Virus record (IMG/VR): IMGVR_UViG_3300034279_000884
Location: 1-36,603 of that record
From: a virus
DNA length: 36,603 nt
Reading direction: 5' to 3' (one strand)
This document shows, piece after piece, positions 4,640 through 12,492 of the stretch (its first letter is position 1; every line of letters begins with the position of its first letter). The notes under the pieces were generated by a model. The model was not told the DNA's origin and searched no databases. It was given only the letters and a program-made list of their open reading frames with translations. The position numbers were made by a program, and so were the translations under genes.

Positions 4640-4817
4640 CTTGCTCCTCATCGTCTTCTATAATGATAGCATCATGTATATCATCAGTATCAAACTCTAT
4701 ACGCCATGGTAATGGCCTCATCTGAAATCCCGTCGCTTCTACCATTTCCCCGCCTTCATATACATCGATTTCGACATATGGCGTAATATCGTCATCATTT
4801 TCGATCCATGCTCTCAT
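4632..4817 (-). CDS. Small acidic protein (61 aa)
   Basis: The ATG (4817-4815) overlaps the thyX stop as ATGA, so I use this start and not the longer frame to 4958, which lies inside thyX. The product starts MRAWIENDDDITPYVEIDVY and is highly acidic, ending EDDEEQDD. Alternating hydrophobic residues suggest a small beta fold. It is coupled at both ends. Function is unknown; acidic DNA-mimic-like or protein-binding roles are possible but not shown. Confidence 0.65.
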   Translation of the reverse strand: MRAWIENDDDITPYVEIDVYEGGEMVEATGFQMRPLPWRIEFDTDDIHDAIIIEDDEEQDD

Positions 4818-5515
4818 GATACCAGACTCAATGAATAGGGAAATGCTTCTTCTGCGAGCGACTTCATTGCAAGAGCATAATCTGTTATTTCTTTCTGTGC
4901 GTCGTGGGCTAATCTCTGCTGAAGGAAGTGCATAACTCCATGAAGTGATGTTGTCCACCTGTATCGCACATACATGCCATATGCAGGAAGGAACAATCTA
5001 GCCTGTTCTGCACATACACCAAGTTCCAGGGCGTTGTTGTATTCTACTTCTGCGGCCTCAATCATGTTGAATAATCTCATCGTGAGTTCTATCCCTAGAC
5101 CGTAATTAATTGGCTCTCCTGATCCCTGCTTAGAGTTCTCAGGGGCACTTCTCCAGTCTTCCGCCGTGGGGATATAGAATGCGGGTTCCTCTGTGATGTA
5201 TCTGCGTGACGACTCATTCCATCCGTTCTGATCGTCTACGAATGTGGAGGCAACTGCATACTTCCAATGTTGTCGTGCTACCATAAGTGGCGCGTAAATT
5301 TCAAAAGAAAGAACGCAATGTCTGAAAGGTGATGTATGTTCTTCTTTCCAAAGGAAGTCAATTAGTTTCTTATCTTTACTTTTCAAAAGACCAGTCATAT
5401 CTAATTCACTTCTTTTATCAAAGGAAACTCTAGCAGCATTAGCAACTTCTAAATCATTTCCCATAGTTGAAACTAGACCTACATAGCCTAGATTCAAAAC
5501 ATCAATCTTCTTCAT
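4814..5515 (-). CDS. thyX: Flavin-dependent thymidylate synthase ThyX (divergent)
   Basis: Methylates dUMP to dTMP with methylenetetrahydrofolate, FAD and NADPH, supplying dTTP for phage replication. The 233-residue length fits ThyX. Seen are N-terminal AARVSFDK (residues 27-34), EEHTSPFRH (58-66, substrate/FAD region), and a signature region RQHWK (81-85) ... S90 ... WNESSRRY (99-106). The usual RHR-x2-S-x-NE-x-S-x-R motif is split by an insertion and the RHR positions read KYA, so the match is divergent, though similar variants occur in phages to my recollection. The C-terminal half carries LPAYGMYVRYRWTTSLHG, with the Arg expected to hold dUMP. It overlaps the upstream gene by 14 bases and couples downstream by ATGA. 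Confidence 0.85.
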   Translation of the reverse strand: MKKIDVLNLGYVGLVSTMGNDLEVANAARVSFDKRSELDMTGLLKSKDKKLIDFLWKEEHTSPFRHCVLSFEIYAPLMVARQHWKYAVASTFVDDQNGWNESSRRYITEEPAFYIPTAEDWRSAPENSKQGSGEPINYGLGIELTMRLFNMIEAAEVEYNNALELGVCAEQARLFLPAYGMYVRYRWTTSLHGVMHFLQQRLAHDAQKEITDYALAMKSLAEEAFPYSLSLVS

Positions 5516-5744
5516 TAACTTCCAATTCTTCTAAAACAAACTCAATATTGCTATATAACTCTAATCCTGGATATAGTTTAAAGTTACAATCAATGCAGTA
5601 CAAGTATATAATATCGTTACCTTTATCATCTATCTGAAGATTGGGCACAAGAATCGGATGTTCTGAATCAATCTCGCAAAGAATCGGGATAGTTATATTC
5701 TTTAATGAATATTGGTAATATTTACTAAATACTCTATATTCCAT
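5502..5744 (-). CDS. Hypothetical protein (80 aa)
   Basis: First gene of the leftward thyX unit, ATG 5744, with a weak GAGA ribosome site. It begins MEYRVFSKYYQYSLKNI and has a single CxxC (YLYCIDCNFKLYPG) with an earlier lone Cys, not enough for a certain zinc site. The C-terminus is acidic (LEELEVNEED). Its stop overlaps thyX by 14 bases. No family is recognised. The intergenic space to the right also holds the promoter of the divergent glycosyltransferase gene. Confidence 0.6.
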   Translation of the reverse strand: MEYRVFSKYYQYSLKNITIPILCEIDSEHPILVPNLQIDDKGNDIIYLYCIDCNFKLYPGLELYSNIEFVLEELEVNEED

Positions 5745-5823
5745 ATTATTCTCTTTCTTATATATTGCAATTGTACATATGATCTTAGCATATGACGAAT
5801 ATTCTTATGTGATTCCCGCCACA

Positions 5824-5852
5824 TGGACTCATTAAGTGTGCAATGCTATACT
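5824..5852 (+). promoter_or_regulatory. Extended -10 promoter, leaderless start of the glycosyltransferase
   Basis: TGGACT (5824-5829), a 17-base spacer, and TGC-TATACT (-10 at 5847-5852) lie exactly six bases before ATG 5859. A transcript would begin at or next to the start codon. No Shine-Dalgarno sequence is present, which agrees with leaderless translation. Confidence 0.65.
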
Positions 5853-5858
5853 TTCGAT

Positions 5859-6881
5859 ATGCAAATCTCTTTCAGCGGGGCGGCGGAAGATCTCCCAAAC
5901 ATTCCAGAAGATTCTAAAGACATAGTTGGTTATAGCAACGCTATGTCAAATATTTTTAAAACTTTAAATTCTTCAGGGTTTGAATGTAATATTATAGATT
6001 CTTCAGCACCTGTTGCTATAGGAATGGGCTATCCATCAGACTATAAGTTTTATCCAGGTCAGTATCGAATTGGATATACTGCATGGGAATCCACCAAACT
6101 TAAACCTGAGTGGTTTGATATTATGAGTAATTGTCATGAAATTTGGGCCACATCGTCTTGGACCGCAAGAGTCTTTAAAAAACAACTAGGAAGAGATGAT
6201 GTTCATGTTTATCCTCACGGAATAACACATGACTGGACGCCAAAAGAAAGGAACTCATACGATGTTTTTAGATTTTTGCATATTGGAGAGCCACAGATAA
6301 GAAAAAACGGACAACTAGTGGTCGATGCGTTTGTGGAGTTATTTGGAAACGATCCAAGTTATCAACTTGTTATGAAGTGTGGCGGAATAAATACAACTAG
6401 AGTGTACGCTCCAGATGGATCGATACTTGGTGGACCTGATGCTAAATATTCAAATATCAGAATACTTACAGAGTCACTAACTCATAAGCAAATGATAGAG
6501 TTGTACCATCTATGTAATGTCATGGTGTATCCAAGTGCAGGGGAGGGCTTTGGCTTTATCCCCCTGCAAGCATTAGCGACGGGAATGCCAACAATATCTA
6601 CATGGCAATGGGCAGAGTATAAAGATTTTATAACTATAAAACTTAAATCATCTCTATCTGAATCCATACATGAAGTTATCCATCCCGGCCTTACATATAA
6701 TGTTGAAAAGGAAGAACTTAAAAAAGCAATGTTAGAAAGTGTTGAGAACTACAGATCATTGCATAAAGATGCATTAAATAATGTTGAAATTATTCATGAA
6801 AAATTCGATTGGGACAATGTGAGTAAGCCAACAATACATAGGCTTAAAAATATTTTTAAAAGTCGTGGTTTTAGAACGTGA
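5859..6881 (+). CDS. GT4-family glycosyltransferase
   Basis: Retaining GT-B glycosyltransferase that would move a sugar from a nucleotide-sugar donor to an acceptor in the cytoplasm. ATG 5859 (340 residues) is chosen because a -10 element ends six bases before it; ATG 5823 would lie upstream of that element. The Rossmann-like C-terminal half shows FRFLHIGEPQIRKNGQ (138-152) and YPSAGEGFGFIPLQALATG (224-242), the usual phosphate/donor site. In the EX7E motif the second Glu is Gln237. Acceptor unknown: virion protein, host wall polymer or DNA are all possible. Together with the two enzymes at 21225-22594 it makes three glycosyltransferases in this window. Confidence 0.85.
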   Translation: MQISFSGAAEDLPNIPEDSKDIVGYSNAMSNIFKTLNSSGFECNIIDSSAPVAIGMGYPSDYKFYPGQYRIGYTAWESTKLKPEWFDIMSNCHEIWATSSWTARVFKKQLGRDDVHVYPHGITHDWTPKERNSYDVFRFLHIGEPQIRKNGQLVVDAFVELFGNDPSYQLVMKCGGINTTRVYAPDGSILGGPDAKYSNIRILTESLTHKQMIELYHLCNVMVYPSAGEGFGFIPLQALATGMPTISTWQWAEYKDFITIKLKSSLSESIHEVIHPGLTYNVEKEELKKAMLESVENYRSLHKDALNNVEIIHEKFDWDNVSKPTIHRLKNIFKSRGFRT

Positions 6882-6884
6882 CAA

Positions 6885-6893
6885 TGATACTAT
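6885..6893 (+). promoter_or_regulatory. Extended -10 promoter for the RNR gene
   Basis: TGA-TACTAT (TG at 6885, hexamer 6888-6893) follows directly on the glycosyltransferase stop. It leaves a leader of about 40 bases that contains a small TCCCA/TGGGA hairpin and the AAGGAG ribosome site of the RNR gene. Confidence 0.45.
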
Positions 6894-6940
6894 AGTAATT
6901 ATCTAATTTTATTTCCCAGATATGGGACCAAGGAGAAAAC

Positions 6941-8872
6941 ATGTCACAAGGTATTGATAACCACTATGAAAACTTTATCGCTCTAAGCCGTTATGCTAGA
7001 TGGCTTTCTGAAGATAACCGCCGCGAAACCTGGGGTGAAACTGTAGATAGATATTTCACCTTTATGAGAATGCATCTTAGAGAAGAGTGCGGATATGAAC
7101 CCTCAGAGGATCTTGTTTCAGAAATAAGAGAGGCAGTTTTTAATAGAAATATCATGCCTTCGATGAGAGCAATCATGACTTCTGGAGCAGCACTAGAAAG
7201 AGATAATGTAGCAGGATATAACTGTTCATTCCTTCCAGTAGATAGCCTAAGATCTTTTGACGAGGCTATGTATATTCTTATGTGCGGAACAGGAGTAGGA
7301 TTCTCTGTAGAGAGTGTCTATGTAGAAAAACTACCTACCATTAACGAACACTTTGAATCTAGCAATACAACTATTGTCGTTGAAGATTCTAAGGCTGGAT
7401 GGGCAAAAGCACTTAGAGAACTCCTTGCTCTCTTGTGGCAGGGACAAGTTCCTACATGGGATGTTTCTAAGGTAAGGCCAGCAGGAGCAAGACTTAAGAC
7501 TTTCGGAGGTCGCGCATCTGGACCAGAACCCCTAGTTCAACTTTTTGACTTCTGTGTAAATATTATTAAGGGTGCAGCAGGAAGAAAGTTAAGGCCATTA
7601 GAGGCACACGATATTATGTGTAAAATTGGAGAAGTGGTAGTAGTAGGTGGCGTTCGTAGGTCTGCTATGATTTCACTTTCCGACCTTAACGATCATGATA
7701 TGGCCCGTGCAAAGCATGGTGCATGGTGGGAATATAATTCACAACGCGCACTTTCTAATAACTCTGTCGCATACTCTGGTCGTCCAAGCATGTCTGATTT
7801 TATGTCGGAATGGAAGAATCTTTATGAAAGCAAGTCTGGAGAAAGAGGAATCTATAATGTTGCCGCCGCTCAAGGGCAGGCAGCAAAGTACGGTCGTAGA
7901 GATCCAGAAATTAGATACGGAACAAACCCATGTTCTGAAATCATTCTACGTCCATATCAGTTCTGCAATCTTTCAGAAGTCGTAGTGCGAGAAGACGACA
8001 CAGAAAAAACTCTTATGCGTAAAGTAGAACTAGCCACTATCCTCGGAACTTGGCAATCTACGCTTACTAACTTTAAGTACTTAAGAAAAATCTGGAAGGA
8101 TAATACAGAGGAAGAAAGACTCCTTGGCGTATCTATTACTGGACAGTTTGGTAATAAATTAATGTCTGGTCAAGAAGGATTAGTAAAACTTAGTAATATT
8201 CTAAACAATTTGAGATTACATGCTGTAAAGGTTAATGAAGAAGAGGCCAAGGTTCTTGGAATCAATCCATCTGCTGCTATTACATGTGTTAAGCCTTCTG
8301 GAACAGTTTCTCAGTTAACTGGTGTATCTTCTGGAATGCATCCATGGCATAATGATTATTACATTAGAACTGTGCGCGGAGATAAAAAAGATCCACTCAC
8401 TAAATTCCTTGTTGATTCTGGTGTGCCAGCAGAAGATGACGTTATGAAGCCAAATGATACAACAGTATTTTCATTCCCAATCAAAGCACCCAAAGATGCG
8501 GTTCTGCGTAATGATCTTACAGCAGTAGAACATCTGGATATTTGGCTAACTTATCAGCGTGCATGGTGTGAACATAAGCCATCAATTACTGTTTCTGTTA
8601 AAGAAGATGAGTGGATGGATGTTGGAGCATGGGTCTGGAATAATTTTGATGAAGTTTCTGGAATTTCATTCTTGCCATATTCAGATCATACTTACAAGCA
8701 GGCACCATACCAAGATGCCACAAAAGAAGAGTACGAGGAACTTCTTGCTAAGATGCCAAAGGATATCCGCTGGTCTGACATGGTATTTTATGAAACAGAA
8801 GATGGCACTAAGGGTTCTCAAGAACTTGCGTGTAGCGCAGATACAGGCTGCGAAGTTGTAGATATTACATGA
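6941..8872 (+). CDS. nrdJ: Adenosylcobalamin-dependent (class II) ribonucleotide reductase
   Basis: Reduces ribonucleotides to deoxyribonucleotides with a B12-generated thiyl radical and needs no second subunit. It resembles the monomeric RTPR type but is shorter (643 residues against about 740). Visible catalytic set: C95 in AGYNCSF and C342 in YQFCNL (active-site disulfide pair), C331 and E333 in NPCSEI (radical Cys and acid), and the C-terminal reducing pair C631/C637. Also seen are GTGVGFS (116-122) and CVKPSGTVSQLTG. AAGGAG five bases before ATG 6941 sets the start. The host or environment must supply cobalamin; I see no riboswitch. Its TGA is part of the next promoter. Confidence 0.95.
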   Translation: MSQGIDNHYENFIALSRYARWLSEDNRRETWGETVDRYFTFMRMHLREECGYEPSEDLVSEIREAVFNRNIMPSMRAIMTSGAALERDNVAGYNCSFLPVDSLRSFDEAMYILMCGTGVGFSVESVYVEKLPTINEHFESSNTTIVVEDSKAGWAKALRELLALLWQGQVPTWDVSKVRPAGARLKTFGGRASGPEPLVQLFDFCVNIIKGAAGRKLRPLEAHDIMCKIGEVVVVGGVRRSAMISLSDLNDHDMARAKHGAWWEYNSQRALSNNSVAYSGRPSMSDFMSEWKNLYESKSGERGIYNVAAAQGQAAKYGRRDPEIRYGTNPCSEIILRPYQFCNLSEVVVREDDTEKTLMRKVELATILGTWQSTLTNFKYLRKIWKDNTEEERLLGVSITGQFGNKLMSGQEGLVKLSNILNNLRLHAVKVNEEEAKVLGINPSAAITCVKPSGTVSQLTGVSSGMHPWHNDYYIRTVRGDKKDPLTKFLVDSGVPAEDDVMKPNDTTVFSFPIKAPKDAVLRNDLTAVEHLDIWLTYQRAWCEHKPSITVSVKEDEWMDVGAWVWNNFDEVSGISFLPYSDHTYKQAPYQDATKEEYEELLAKMPKDIRWSDMVFYETEDGTKGSQELACSADTGCEVVDIT

Positions 8873-8878
8873 TATACT
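8870..8878 (+). promoter_or_regulatory. Extended -10 promoter for the lysis genes, overlapping the RNR stop codon
   Basis: TGA-TATACT: the TGA stop codon of RNR (8870-8872) supplies the TG of an extended -10 whose hexamer is 8873-8878. The holin ATG is at 8894, with GGAGG at 8884-8888. A lysis-gene transcript would have a leader of about ten bases. Confidence 0.5.
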
Positions 8879-8893
8879 TAATTGGAGGTAAAA

Positions 8894-9124
8894 ATGTGGA
8901 ATTGGATTAATAATACAGACCTTGGAAGAGCAGTTCGCTCCTACGTTGTTTCTTTTGTTACCGTGGTTCTTGGTCTTTTCATTGCAGATGGAGCAGATAT
9001 TTTTGCAGTATCTGCTACAGATTTAAAGGCATGGGTAGCAGCAGGACTTGCTGCAGTATTACCAGTAGTTGTGACCGCTCTTAATAAGAGCGATCCTCGT
9101 TATGGATTAAAGAACGATGAGTAA
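8894..9124 (+). CDS. Holin, r1t-like, two membrane spans
   Basis: Forms lesions in the cytoplasmic membrane that release the endolysin. ATG 8894 is set by GGAGG five bases upstream; the TTG at 8882 lies before that site. The 76-residue product starts MWNWINNTDLGRAVRSY. Hydrophobic spans lie at about 16-32 and 46-63, separated by a short acidic loop (ADGADIF), and the tail is charged (NKSDPRYGLKNDE). This order matches small r1t-type holins found in phages of Gram-positive bacteria. The amidase two genes downstream supports the lysis cassette. Confidence 0.85.
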   Translation: MWNWINNTDLGRAVRSYVVSFVTVVLGLFIADGADIFAVSATDLKAWVAAGLAAVLPVVVTALNKSDPRYGLKNDE

Positions 9125-9254
9125 TTACGATGATGGCGGTGCAGTAGATCTTGCAGATATGTATACAGATCACCCACCAGCCGACTTTGTTCCAGAAGAA
9201 GATCCTATTGACCCATCACTAATTGTAGATAAGGATGATGATGCAAATGGTTAA
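9117..9254 (+). CDS. Small acidic peptide (45 aa) between holin and amidase
   Basis: ATG 9117 overlaps the holin end by 8 bases and the TAA (9252-9254) overlaps the amidase start. The product starts MSNYDDGGAVDLADMY and contains HPPADFVPEEDPIDPSL and a DKDDD tail; it is strongly acidic with no membrane span. The double overlap suggests a coupled lysis-cassette gene, perhaps a regulator or chaperone for holin or amidase, but nothing in the sequence shows that. The frame is open and compact; homologues would be needed to confirm it. Confidence 0.55.
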   Translation: MSNYDDGGAVDLADMYTDHPPADFVPEEDPIDPSLIVDKDDDANG

Positions 9255-10134
9255 GCAGCCTACAGCACAAGAAATTCAAAAGGCATTGCTAGAGCATGGA
9301 GTAGACGCCAAGTTTTATAAAGGATGGGATAAGAAGGGCAATGCCTGGTCAAATGGTATGCAGGCTTGTGTAGTCCATCATACATCTACTGCTAGCGCCC
9401 GTGAAGGCAACGGCGCACCATCACTATATTGGGCAGTAACAGCATATGCTCCAATGGCAGTAGCAAACCAATTAGTTGGTAAAGACAAATCAACAAATTG
9501 GTATCTTAGCGCTGGAGCCACTTATCATAGTGGTGACGGTGGTCCATGGTCAGCAGTAGGTATTGGTGTTGGCAACGTACTTCATTGGAGAGCCTGGGGA
9601 ATTGAAATTGATGATCCAGGTCAGGGAAAGACAATTAATTCCTACCAAATAGAACAAGTTGCTAGAACACTTGCAGCGCTATGGGATCTTAATGAATGGC
9701 CTGAAGATGGATCTCGTATTATTACGCATGGCGACTGGACCGATTCAGGACCGTACCTTGGCGAAAAAAATTATGGTCCATTCAGATATCGTAAAAACGA
9801 TACACTTAGACAATATTATGATCAAAACTTCTGGAGAACAGAAGCACGCAAGTATCGTATCAAGAATAAGCAATGGGATGAAACAATTCCATCCCGCGCA
9901 GCAGCAGATAGAGCAATAGTTGCTAATGCAGCAAATAAGGCTACCTGGCGCGTTGCTTGTAGAATGTACGATCTTGGTGTGTTAAGATACGCTCCAGAAA
10001 AGGTTGGAGTTCAGAAGTTTCCAGAAAAAGATTTGAAGAGATACCAAAGATCTCTTAATCTTCCTAGAGAACTTAGAACTGGAAAGCCAAATGCCGAAAC
10101 GTGGATTGCATTATTCGGCAAAGATAAGCCTTAA
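9241..10134 (+). CDS. N-acetylmuramoyl-L-alanine amidase endolysin
   Basis: Cuts the amide bond between muramic acid and the stem peptide of peptidoglycan at lysis. The fold is the zinc amidase_2/PGRP type. Expected metal and active-site residues are in ACVVHHTST (H46/H47), TYHSGDGG (H96), and ITHGDW (H163) followed by FRYRKND (K186/D187). The catalytic domain spans about residues 20-195. The rest holds a helical linker and a C-terminal part (MYDLGVLRY ... AETWIALFG) like a wall- or peptidoglycan-binding module. There is no signal peptide, so export is by holin. Tandem ATGs at 9235, 9238 and 9241 leave the start uncertain; AAGGA favours 9241. Confidence 0.85.
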   Translation: MQMVKQPTAQEIQKALLEHGVDAKFYKGWDKKGNAWSNGMQACVVHHTSTASAREGNGAPSLYWAVTAYAPMAVANQLVGKDKSTNWYLSAGATYHSGDGGPWSAVGIGVGNVLHWRAWGIEIDDPGQGKTINSYQIEQVARTLAALWDLNEWPEDGSRIITHGDWTDSGPYLGEKNYGPFRYRKNDTLRQYYDQNFWRTEARKYRIKNKQWDETIPSRAAADRAIVANAANKATWRVACRMYDLGVLRYAPEKVGVQKFPEKDLKRYQRSLNLPRELRTGKPNAETWIALFGKDKP

Positions 10135-10151
10135 TCGCCCCGCCACCCACG

Positions 10152-10187
10152 CAGAAGGCCCGTCGTTCCGCCACGACGGGCTTTCTG
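10152..10187 (+). terminator. Strong intrinsic terminator after the lysis cassette
   Basis: A 15-base arm starting CAGAAGGCCCGTCGT (10152-10166) pairs with ACGACGGGCTTTCTG (10173-10187) around loop TCCGCC, with one G-U pair. It lies 17 bases past the amidase stop and separates lysis from the tail region. Confidence 0.85.
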
Positions 10188-10203
10188 TATTAGGCTTGAT
10201 AGA

Positions 10204-10212
10204 TGCTATAAT
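10204..10212 (+). promoter_or_regulatory. Extended -10 promoter for the tail genes
   Basis: TGC-TATAAT (hexamer 10207-10212, consensus -10) lies directly after the terminator and 25 bases before ATG 10238. No convincing -35 is visible; an AGAGGTG ribosome site lies between. Confidence 0.65.
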
Positions 10213-10237
10213 TTTAACTAAGAGGTGTCTTTATTTA

Positions 10238-10585
10238 ATGGAAGAAACTAATTTTAAGGTTGTTCAGGGAGATACTTTTACCATTAAGGTTATGTATAAA
10301 AATCCAAATGGTACTGCTGTAGATCTAACAGACTATACAGTAAAAATGGATGTGAGAGACAAGCCTGGTGGTAAAATTTTATGTGGTTCTGCGACTGAAG
10401 AAAACGGCGGAGTTAATATCGATGGTCCAAATGGAGAAATAGATATTGAATTTAGTTCTTCACAAACTAAAAAATTTACCATTCCAACTGCTGCCTATCA
10501 GATATTATTAATTAATAATGATGATGGAAAAAAAACTACACTAACTCAAGGATACTTTAAGGTATCAGCGGCGGTTGTGAAATGA
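10238..10585 (+). CDS. Ig-like/BppU-N-like baseplate or tail protein (115 aa)
   Basis: The start at ATG 10238 follows the promoter and ribosome site; the frame is open upstream to 10091 but that part lies across the terminator. The product contains FKVVQGDTFTIKVMY and VDLTDYTVKMDVRDKPGG, then NGEIDIEFSSSQTKKF and YQILLINND. This is the pattern of a small all-beta domain common in phage tail and baseplate proteins, in which QGDT and DLTGY-like motifs are typical. It probably attaches or organises the fibres encoded next. It couples to the next gene by ATGA. Confidence 0.65.
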   Translation: MEETNFKVVQGDTFTIKVMYKNPNGTAVDLTDYTVKMDVRDKPGGKILCGSATEENGGVNIDGPNGEIDIEFSSSQTKKFTIPTAAYQILLINNDDGKKTTLTQGYFKVSAAVVK

Positions 10586-10989
10586 CAGAAAACAATGTAA
10601 CTGTAGAAAGAATAGAAAACGTTGTTGAGATTAATAATCTTGGAATTCAAGGTCCACGCGGTAAAGGAGTTCTTCATGGCTCTGGGGTGCCAACAAATTC
10701 TTTAGGTACTGATGGTGAATTCTATATAGACACATCAGTAAATAGAATGTATGGTCCAAAAACAAATGGACAATGGACAACATCAGTAAACTTAGGTGGA
10801 ACATATACACATGTACAAGATGTTCCATCAAGCAATTGGGTGATAAATCATAATTTAGAATATTTCCCAAGTGTAGAAATTGTAAATTCAGCAGGAACAG
10901 CAGTTATTGGAGACTATCAATATGTTAATGCCAATACAGTAATTGCTAATTTTACAAATCCTTTCGCTGGAAAGGCATATTTATCATGA
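10582..10989 (+). CDS. Short tail fibre protein with collagen-like start (135 aa)
   Basis: ATG 10582 overlaps the previous stop (ATGA). A short collagen-like stretch (GIQGPRGKG, about 21-29) is followed by FYIDTSVNRMYGPK, typical of fibre linkers. The C-terminal beta domain (about 78-135) carries INHNLEYFPSVEIVNSAG and DANT/VNANTVIANF-type strands, a module found at the ends of many phage fibres. It is likely a structural component of the host-recognition tip. The same H-N-L pattern reappears at the C-terminus of the 350-residue protein downstream. Confidence 0.65.
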   Translation: MTENNVTVERIENVVEINNLGIQGPRGKGVLHGSGVPTNSLGTDGEFYIDTSVNRMYGPKTNGQWTTSVNLGGTYTHVQDVPSSNWVINHNLEYFPSVEIVNSAGTAVIGDYQYVNANTVIANFTNPFAGKAYLS

Positions 10990-11004
10990 GAGGTGGAATA
11001 AATA

Positions 11005-12057
11005 ATGGCTAAGAGATTCTTAGTTAGTTTAGACCTCGGCACCAATGAATTGCAGAATGCCGTAATTCAGAATTTGCCTGCGGCTTCTGAGCCTTCTGGC
11101 GTAAAGGGTCGGGTCTATTTTGATTCAACTAATAACAAGTTGAAAGTTTATGATGGTACTGCATGGCAGCCACTAGCAATTGGGGCAAATGCAGCATCAA
11201 CAGTTACATTGGAAGGCGACGTAACTGGTACTGCTAATGTTTCTAACGGAACAATTACCATTAGCACAACAATTGCTTCTAACTCTGTAGCATTAGGTAC
11301 TGATACTACAGGAAATTATGTAAATGACATTACTGCTGGTACTGGTGTTACTGTAACACATACTCCAGCAGAAGGATCAAGCCCAACTGTAGCAATTGGT
11401 CAGGCAGTAGGAACAACAGATTCAGTATCTTTTGCAGGATTAACTCTTTCTAGTGATGCTGCTGTTAACGGTGGCGATGTTACAACAACAGCCACTACTG
11501 CTTCATTGTTTAATGCAAATGCCACCACATTAAATATCGGTGGAGCCGCAACAACCATATCAATTGGTGCAAATAGTGGAACTACAACAGTAAACAATAG
11601 TCTTACTGTTACTGGAGATCTTACTGTAGAGGGTACAACAACCACTCTTAATACCGCCACTCTTGAAGTAGAAGACAACCTTGTTCTTCTAAACAAGGGT
11701 GTTACTGGATCTCCTTCTCTAGATGCGGGACTTGAGATAGAGCGTGGAACATCAGCAAATGTTAGTATCCTATGGAATGAAACATCAGATCTATGGACAT
11801 TAACTAATGATGGAACTAACTATCATTCAGTAGCAAGAAAGCATGTTGCTGATATTGCTGGTGATACTGCTACTACAGCGTTTGCAATTACCCACAACCT
11901 AGGGACAAGAGAAGTTCAGGTTCAAGTATACGATGCTGCATCTCCATACGATACAGTTGAAGTTGATGTTGAAAGAACATCCACTTCTGTAGTAACAATT
12001 AGATTTGCAACAGCACCATCAGGTACTACCAATTACAAGGTAGTAACAGTAGGATAA
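11005..12057 (+). CDS. Tail fibre protein (350 aa)
   Basis: Begins MAKRFLVSLDLGTNELQNAV, an N-terminus shared with the 122-residue protein at 12103. It then has GRVYFDSTNNKLKVYDGTAWQ (a common fibre repeat, quoted in pieces: VYFDS, KLKVYDG, W), Thr/Ser-rich beta repeats, and TVTGDLTVEGTTTTLNTATL near residue 215. The C-terminal domain (about 285-350) has AITHNLGTREVQVQVYD and DVERTSTSVVTIRF. There are no Cys residues, and Thr, Ala and Ser dominate, as in trimeric fibres. A GAGAGGTGG ribosome site precedes ATG 11005. It ends just before a terminator. Confidence 0.75.
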   Translation: MAKRFLVSLDLGTNELQNAVIQNLPAASEPSGVKGRVYFDSTNNKLKVYDGTAWQPLAIGANAASTVTLEGDVTGTANVSNGTITISTTIASNSVALGTDTTGNYVNDITAGTGVTVTHTPAEGSSPTVAIGQAVGTTDSVSFAGLTLSSDAAVNGGDVTTTATTASLFNANATTLNIGGAATTISIGANSGTTTVNNSLTVTGDLTVEGTTTTLNTATLEVEDNLVLLNKGVTGSPSLDAGLEIERGTSANVSILWNETSDLWTLTNDGTNYHSVARKHVADIAGDTATTAFAITHNLGTREVQVQVYDAASPYDTVEVDVERTSTSVVTIRFATAPSGTTNYKVVTVG

Positions 12058-12062
12058 TGATT

Positions 12063-12088
12063 TAGGTGGGGGCGAAAGCCCCCACCTA
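12063..12088. terminator. Perfect 11-bp hairpin with GAAA loop
   Basis: TAGGTGGGGGC (12063-12073) pairs exactly with GCCCCCACCTA (12078-12088) around the tetraloop GAAA (GNRA type). No T-run follows, as often reported for actinobacterial terminators. It lies five bases after the 350-residue fibre gene. Confidence 0.75.
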
Positions 12089-12102
12089 GTCAAAGGAGAA
12101 TA

Positions 12103-12471
12103 ATGGCTAAAAGATTCTTAGTACCTTTAAATCTAGCACCTTTATCATCAGATCCAGCATCTGGTTCTGAGGGTGATGCTTACTTTAATACATCTACAAA
12201 TAAGGTTAGAGTGTATTATGATGGTGCATGGAATGATTTAGGTGGAGCATCTTCAGCAGATGAAATTTATTATTCATCAACCCCCCCAGCATCACCAGAA
12301 CTAGGAGATATCTGGATAGACTCTGATTCTAATATAGATCCTAGATCTACATTCCTTAATGTATCGATAAGTGGTGGGGCATACAACCAATCAGTTTTTG
12401 AATTTAACCAAGACGGGGGAACTCCAAGTACTAGCACATATTCATTACTAGTAGATGGCGGGACACCGTAA
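12103..12471 (+). CDS. Short tail fibre-related protein (122 aa)
   Basis: Starts MAKRFLVPLNLAPLSSDPAS, paralogous at its N-terminus to the gene at 11005. Next come GDAYFNTSTNKVRVYYDGAW and a PPASPELGDIWIDSDSN segment that also appears in the 999-residue fibre (SAPSTPSTGDVWIESDVD). The C-terminal 45 residues are beta-rich and end VDGGTP. It is likely an adaptor or small fibre. An AAAGGAG ribosome site lies six bases upstream. Function beyond virion structure cannot be inferred. Confidence 0.65.
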   Translation: MAKRFLVPLNLAPLSSDPASGSEGDAYFNTSTNKVRVYYDGAWNDLGGASSADEIYYSSTPPASPELGDIWIDSDSNIDPRSTFLNVSISGGAYNQSVFEFNQDGGTPSTSTYSLLVDGGTP

Positions 12472-12474
12472 TCA

Positions 12475-12483
12475 TGATATAAT
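12475..12483 (+). promoter_or_regulatory. Extended -10 promoter before the 613-residue fibre gene
   Basis: TGA-TATAAT (hexamer 12478-12483) ends nine bases before ATG 12493, with GGAG in between. If initiation occurs about seven bases downstream the leader is 2-3 bases long. Confidence 0.6.
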
Positions 12484-12492
12484 GGAGTTGAA

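Noticed and set aside
6881-6940. Cobalamin riboswitch before the B12-dependent RNR
   Set aside because: The leader is only about 40 bases and has a single 5-bp hairpin, far too small for a B12 riboswitch.
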